64,000 nucleotides of DNA, from contig NZ_PGOI01000003.1 in NCBI RefSeq assembly GCF_002794355.1, positions 124,001-188,000 of the forward strand, in the 5' to 3' direction. The translations under genes and the position numbers were made by a program. This document shows positions 60,172 through 64,000 of the stretch, one piece after another. The notes below the pieces were generated by a model. The model was not told the origin of the DNA. It made no database searches and was given only the letters and a program-made list of their open reading frames with translations. The number at the start of each line of letters is the position of its first letter. Positions within the stretch are counted from its first letter, which is position 1. This DNA comes from Pseudorhodobacter sp. MZDSW-24AT (lineage in GTDB: Bacteria > Pseudomonadota > Alphaproteobacteria > Rhodobacterales > Rhodobacteraceae).

Positions 60172-60552
60172 TCAGCCCCCGATCACGCGCAGGGTGATAT
60201 CTGGCAGATCGAGCAGCAGCGCCAGCACATCGACAAGCCGTTGCGATGACACTTCGGTGCTCGGCGCAAGCACCACACGCGCAGGCGCGCGGGCGGCAAG
60301 CACGGTGGGGAGGCTTGCCAGATCGACGGCTTCGGTATCAAGCATCAGCGTTTCTTCGGTCAGTCGCAGGAAGAGTGGCGCTTCGGACGCGACCGCGGCT
60401 CCGCCCGTCGCCGTGGTGAGCGGCAGATCGCCAAAGCGGGTGAAGGTGGACGAAAGCATGAAAAACAGCAGCAGGAGGAAGATCACGTCGATCAGCGAGG
60501 TCATCGACAGCGCCCTGCGCCGCCGGGGCGTGTTAAGCCGGGGCATGCACAT
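60172..60552 (-). CDS. exbD: ExbD/TolR family protein, first copy
   Basis: A 126-residue single-span protein of the ExbBD motor. The segment SMTSLIDVIFLLLLFFMLSS carries the conserved Asp used for proton flow. The periplasmic domain follows with PLTTATGGAAV. It overlaps the end of exbB by 20 bases. Two ATGs (60552, 60546) are possible; the second has the better distance from an AAGGA site. Confidence 0.92.
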   Translation of the reverse strand: MCMPRLNTPRRRRALSMTSLIDVIFLLLLFFMLSSTFTRFGDLPLTTATGGAAVASEAPLFLRLTEETLMLDTEAVDLASLPTVLAARAPARVVLAPSTEVSSQRLVDVLALLLDLPDITLRVIGG

Positions 60553-61204
60553 GATCCTTTTCGGCGCGCGCCGCTGCGGGGGGAGACATGCCGGGGCAAA
60601 GGGCCGCCTCGATCACGGTTCCCGCCATACGCCTTTCGGCGGCCATGCGCGATTCAAGCCATGCCAACAGGGCAGACACAGGCATCGCCACGGCAAGACC
60701 GGCCGCCGTGGTCATCAGCGCCACCCAGATGCCGCCCGCCAAGACGGACGGATCGACCGAGGTGCCGGCGCCCTGCATCGCGCGGAAAGCATCGATCATG
60801 CCAAGAACAGTGCCGAACAGGCCCAGAAGCGGCGCTGTCTGCGCCACGGTATCTAGAAGGCGAAACCCTTGCTCGAGCCGTGAAAGCCGCGTTTCCGCCA
60901 GCGTGTAGAGGCGGTCGCGCGTCTCGGTTGTGTTCGCGCGCAACGCCTCGGCCAGAAGGGGGGCGAGATGGCTTTGTGCGGACTCGGCGATGCCCCTTGC
61001 GCGGGGGGTCTGGCCCGCGTCATGGGCGGCGATGGCCGCTTCCAGCCCCGCATGGCGGCCGACCCCTGCGGCGCGGAACTGCCAGAGCTTCCACAGCACC
61101 ACCGCTCCGGCCAGAACGGAAAGCGCCAAGATCAGCGCGACCACGGCGCCGCCCAATTCGATCAGCCCGCGCAGGGCGTCTCGTGCTTCGATCAGATGGA
61201 TCAT
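60533..61204 (-). CDS. exbB: ExbB/TolQ/MotA family protein
   Basis: A 223-residue inner-membrane protein with three membrane segments (near residues 15, 120 and 160). The MotA/TolQ/ExbB region includes LLDTVAQTAPLLGLFGTVLG, GMIDAFRAM and GIWVALMTTAAGLAVAMP. It forms the proton channel with ExbD. Its ATG overlaps the stop codon of the small periplasmic protein gene. Confidence 0.93.
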   Translation of the reverse strand: MIHLIEARDALRGLIELGGAVVALILALSVLAGAVVLWKLWQFRAAGVGRHAGLEAAIAAHDAGQTPRARGIAESAQSHLAPLLAEALRANTTETRDRLYTLAETRLSRLEQGFRLLDTVAQTAPLLGLFGTVLGMIDAFRAMQGAGTSVDPSVLAGGIWVALMTTAAGLAVAMPVSALLAWLESRMAAERRMAGTVIEAALCPGMSPPAAARAEKDHVHAPA

Positions 61205-61608
61205 CCTGCCACCTCAATGCCGTCAACGGAGCTTGCGGGTTTCAGTGCGGCGGCACAGACGGCGGGATCGGCGCCGTCACAGGTGGCCACACCGTTCAGC
61301 AGAACCTGACCCAGATCGGGACAAGCGAGGCCCGCCACATCAAACTGCCGCACGCGCTGCCGCCCGATCGGGAGGGCCGCAAAGTCGAACAAGGTGAACT
61401 GCGCCACTTGGCCAGCTGTGGTGAACATCACGGCTTCAACCACCAATCGCGAGATGTCGATGCCAGTGCCGTTGTCTGCGACAAAGGTGAGGCGACAGGC
61501 CTCGGGCTGCGCCTCTACCGTGTTCAGCGCGATCTGAAGATCTTGTGCTTGCGCTGCGCCTGCGGTGATGGCGAAAGCCACCACCGCGCACATTCCGTGC
61601 CTTACCAT
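61201..61608 (-). CDS. Small periplasmic protein of the heme operon, function unknown
   Basis: A 135-residue exported protein with a signal peptide (MVRHGMCAVVAFAITAGAAQAQ). The mature part is beta-rich and has four Cys (EACRLTF, LACPDLG, ATCDGADPAVCAAAL) that may form two disulfides. I cannot name the family. It overlaps the receptor gene by 7 bases and exbB by 4, so it is firmly part of the heme/TonB operon; an accessory role at the receptor or for TonB is inference. Confidence 0.7.
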   Translation of the reverse strand: MVRHGMCAVVAFAITAGAAQAQDLQIALNTVEAQPEACRLTFVADNGTGIDISRLVVEAVMFTTAGQVAQFTLFDFAALPIGRQRVRQFDVAGLACPDLGQVLLNGVATCDGADPAVCAAALKPASSVDGIEVAG

Positions 61609-63710
61609 GTTATTGCCTTTGCCAAGCTGACCTTGACGGTGCGGCCGCGGCCCCGATCCGCCGAGAGGTTGTTGCGGTAATCGCGGTCGAAGACGTTTTC
61701 GACGGCGAATTGGACATCAAACCCATTGAGCGCGCCCGATTGGGGTTTGAACGAGAGAAACAGATCATGCGTCGCGTAGCCGGCGTATTCTGTGGGGGTG
61801 ATCACGCCAGTGGCTGTGCTGCGGGTGGCGGTGGTGATGCCGTCGACGAAGGTGCCGCGCCACCCGTATTCGATGTTTTGATCGGGCAGGCGGCCGCCCA
61901 AGGTCAGCGCGAGCGAGTCGGCGGGCGTGGTGGCGATGGTGTAGCCAAAATCACGGTCCTTGCCCGACACGCGCGAATAGGCAAGGCGACCGAAGACACG
62001 TTCGGCCTCATATCCCGCTTCGATTTCAGCCCCTTGGAAGCGCGCCCGCGCCAGATTGCGGTGGAAGACGGTATCTGTTGTCGCGGTGGTGGTGATCAGA
62101 TCGTCAATGCGGTTGTGAAACACCGTCGCTTTGATTTGCAGGCTGTCATCCGCCGCAAAGATTCCGCCGCGCGACCAAGCGAGGCCCAGTTCCACGTTGG
62201 TGGCGGTTTCCTTTTCCAGTGCCAGCGCCGGATCTTTGGTGGCAGACCAAGAATACAATTCATCCAGCGTAGGCAGTCGCTCCGTGCGCGCAAGCGAACC
62301 GAAAACCGACAGATCATCTGTGAGTTTGTAGAGTGCTGCAAAGGTCAGGGCGACGGCCTCATCCTTGACTTCGGTCGCCGCAGGCACGTCTGTCCCTTGT
62401 TCGCGGTTGCCAAAATCAATGCGCGCGCCCCCGATCAAGGTCAGACGATCGCCCAGCATGAGTTCTGACTGCGCATAGACGCCGATCTTGCGGTCGGTGC
62501 CTTCGGGGTGAAAGCCCAAGGGACCCGCGCTGTCGGCCACGCGGCGCTGGTTGGTGGCTTGAAATCCGAAGGTCAGGAAGTTTTCCCAGCCTGCGCCCTG
62601 CAGTGTTGCGGTATTCTCGACCTTGAGCAGCGCGGTGCGATAGGCATAGTCGACGTCGCAGAACACGTTCAGGTTGGACGCTGTGGGAAGGCAGGTTTGC
62701 GGCGTTCCGGCAAGGGTGCGGGCGTTGCGCTGGGTGACGCTGGTGTCAGACCACGCCAATTGAACCTTTGGGTTCAACCAAGCCACATCGGTTGTGGCCT
62801 GCCACTCTGCGCTGACCGTCGTGTCGGTCGTGTCGCGCTGGACGATGCCAAAAGTGTCCGCGATGACATTGCCGCCGCCGGTTTGCGACAGGGTGGCATT
62901 GTCGTCATCGCTTTCAAACCGCTGTGCCGACAGCCGCAACGTTTGCGTCTCGCCGAGACGATAGGTCCCCTTTACCAAAGTCGAAGGTGCAGAGCCGCCC
63001 GTGCCGCGCAGGGTGTTTCCTGCGCCATCCTTGTAATCATTCGATGAGCGATAGCCCAAGGCAGCAAGGAACTCGGCTCCCGGCGCGGTGCGCAGGGCGA
63101 GGATGGCGGAGCCCATCATGCCATCGCCATTGCTGTCATAGCCGAGTTTCAGCCGCGCAGCCCCGGTCTTGCCTTCGGGAATGAAATCGCCTGCGTCCTT
63201 GGTTTCAAAGTTCACGGTACCGCCGATGGCGCCAGAGCCATAAAGCACCGCCGAACCGGGACCGCGCAGCACCTCGACCCGCTTGTAAAGCTCGGGTTCT
63301 GTGAAGAAGGACCCAAGACGATATTGTTCATAGAATTTGGGCACACCGTCGACGTTGACGATGATGCGCGCCTCGCTGGCGGTCTGCTCGGTGGTGCCGA
63401 TGCCACGAATGTTGAAGGCTGTTCCCAAGGGCCGGTCCGAACCCGCGGTCTGCACACCGGGCACGTTTCGGAACATCTGGCTGATGGTCGCGGGCTGTTC
63501 GCGGTCGATGTCTTCCTGCTCGACGGCGGTCACCGCCTGCGGGGTGTCGATGGCCACCTTCTGTTGCCCCGCCCCGAGAATCAGACGGCCCAGAAACGTG
63601 CCGTTGCTTTCCTGCGCGGAAACAGGTGCGGCAATCGCAATGACGGCGGCGGTTGTCAGAAGGCGGGCAAGGCCCGGAATGGCCGTAGGCCTTTGGAAAA
63701 TTGGATACAT
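61602..63710 (-). CDS. hmuR: TonB-dependent outer membrane receptor, probable heme receptor
   Basis: A 702-residue outer-membrane gated channel. A signal peptide ends near PVSAQE. The plug domain (about 50-165) shows QPATISQMFRNVPGVQTAGS, NIRGIGTTEQTASEARI and RVEVLRGPGSAVLYGSGAIG. The 22-strand barrel follows and ends in Trp (AKAITW). The segment SLARTERLPTLDELY corresponds to the FRAP-type region of heme/hemoglobin receptors, but without the exact motif. Operon context with hemP, tonB, exbBD and divergent hmuS makes heme the probable ligand. Start ATG 63710 has a GAGGGG site. Confidence 0.9.
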   Translation of the reverse strand: MYPIFQRPTAIPGLARLLTTAAVIAIAAPVSAQESNGTFLGRLILGAGQQKVAIDTPQAVTAVEQEDIDREQPATISQMFRNVPGVQTAGSDRPLGTAFNIRGIGTTEQTASEARIIVNVDGVPKFYEQYRLGSFFTEPELYKRVEVLRGPGSAVLYGSGAIGGTVNFETKDAGDFIPEGKTGAARLKLGYDSNGDGMMGSAILALRTAPGAEFLAALGYRSSNDYKDGAGNTLRGTGGSAPSTLVKGTYRLGETQTLRLSAQRFESDDDNATLSQTGGGNVIADTFGIVQRDTTDTTVSAEWQATTDVAWLNPKVQLAWSDTSVTQRNARTLAGTPQTCLPTASNLNVFCDVDYAYRTALLKVENTATLQGAGWENFLTFGFQATNQRRVADSAGPLGFHPEGTDRKIGVYAQSELMLGDRLTLIGGARIDFGNREQGTDVPAATEVKDEAVALTFAALYKLTDDLSVFGSLARTERLPTLDELYSWSATKDPALALEKETATNVELGLAWSRGGIFAADDSLQIKATVFHNRIDDLITTTATTDTVFHRNLARARFQGAEIEAGYEAERVFGRLAYSRVSGKDRDFGYTIATTPADSLALTLGGRLPDQNIEYGWRGTFVDGITTATRSTATGVITPTEYAGYATHDLFLSFKPQSGALNGFDVQFAVENVFDRDYRNNLSADRGRGRTVKVSLAKAITW

Positions 63711-63795
63711 GCTGTCCCCTCGGTCGCGACGATAATGGTCGGCTGGCGGAACGCTGGCACCCGGCGGGATCGGCTCTTGACCCCGTTGACGACGG

Positions 63796-63824
63796 CTTCT
63801 AGATTGCCTGAGCAAATTCGTCAA
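63796..63824 (-). promoter_or_regulatory. Possible promoter of the heme receptor operon
   Basis: On the minus strand TTGACG, 17 bases, TAGAAG, ending 85 bases before the receptor start. No clear Irr or Fur palindrome was seen beside it. Confidence 0.4.
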
Positions 63825-63901
63825 GTATTGCCACGCGCCATCCAGCTGTGGGGCCAAGCCCTCGCCAGACATGCGTCTCTCCCATGTCAAAGGATGCCGT
63901 C

Positions 63902-64000
63902 ATGCTGCTTTCACCCGACCTTTCCGCCCGCATTGCCGAGGCGCGTGCCACCCACCCCAAACACCGCGAGCGTGATCTGGCTGCCGTGATTGGCATATCT
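63902..64000 (+). CDS. hmuS: Hemin-degrading factor HmuS, 5' fragment
   Basis: The first 33 codons of a gene cut off by the window end. The residues ARIAEARATHPKHRERDLAA followed by VIGIS resemble the N-terminus of HmuS/ChuS heme-degrading proteins. An AAAGGA site lies 7 bases before the ATG; an in-frame ATG at 63884 has none. The gene is divergent from the receptor, the usual place for hmuS in heme loci. Confidence 0.7.
   Translation, partial: MLLSPDLSARIAEARATHPKHRERDLAAVIGIS

Overview
The window reads as chromosomal DNA of a GC-rich alphaproteobacterium, most likely a member of the Rhodobacteraceae. The pointers are a trgA-trgB pair as known from Rhodobacter sphaeroides, a folB-folP-glmM block whose FolB has a long C-terminal extension, a photolyase/cfa pair of the type seen in the RpoE regulon of Rhodobacter, many CUT1 sugar ABC transporters with LacI regulators, and an Irr-type iron box. 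No phage genes, insertion sequences, CRISPR array or rRNA were seen. One tRNA gene, tRNA-Ser(GGA), is present.

Layout. 1-6.2 kb: 3' part of pyruvate phosphate dikinase, a SleB-like cell wall hydrolase, folB, folP, glmM. 6.2-10.8 kb: BCCT transporter (minus), a small membrane protein, ilvC (minus) and two overlapping Lrp/AsnC regulators divergent from it. 10.8-15.4 kb (minus): a copper handling operon (small membrane protein, YcnI-like, CopC-CopD fusion, PCuAC with a His-rich tail, two tandem Sco proteins). 15.5-19.3 kb: a Rieske monooxygenase and its reductase (glycine betaine monooxygenase type) divergent from a class V aminotransferase-like enzyme. 19.4-23.8 kb: photolyase, cyclopropane fatty acid synthase, trgA and trgB, a stress-type block.

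23.8-37.7 kb is a carbohydrate locus. A minus-strand unit (LacI regulator, TIM-barrel isomerase, Gfo/Idh/MocA dehydrogenase) diverges from a plus-strand unit (binding protein, two permeases, ATPase, GH2 beta-mannosidase-like enzyme, a second TIM-barrel enzyme and a second Gfo/Idh/MocA enzyme), followed by a GH43 enzyme. Two good LacI half-site pairs lie just before the binding protein gene. 37.7-40.1 kb: a GntR/FCD regulator and a class III aminotransferase with three copies of one operator. 40.1-45.9 kb: cysK-mscS-alaX, an XRE-type regulator, a small OB-fold-like protein and tRNA-Ser. 46.2-57.2 kb is a second carbohydrate locus, for unsaturated uronic acid (pectin-type) oligosaccharides: LacI regulator, GH105 hydrolase, KduI, an 824-residue protein I cannot place in a family, a full CUT1 transporter and an alpha/beta hydrolase. 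57.3-64 kb is iron and heme: an Irr-box-controlled Dps, a DUF1289 protein, and a TonB/heme uptake operon (receptor, small periplasmic protein, exbB, two exbD, tonB, hemP) divergent from the start of hmuS.

The strongest candidates for something undescribed are the 824-residue protein in the uronide locus and the two dehydrogenase/TIM-barrel pairs around the first sugar transporter. The best regulatory signals are the LacI, GntR, Lrp and Irr palindromes listed below. All function names come from reading motifs; no database search was run.
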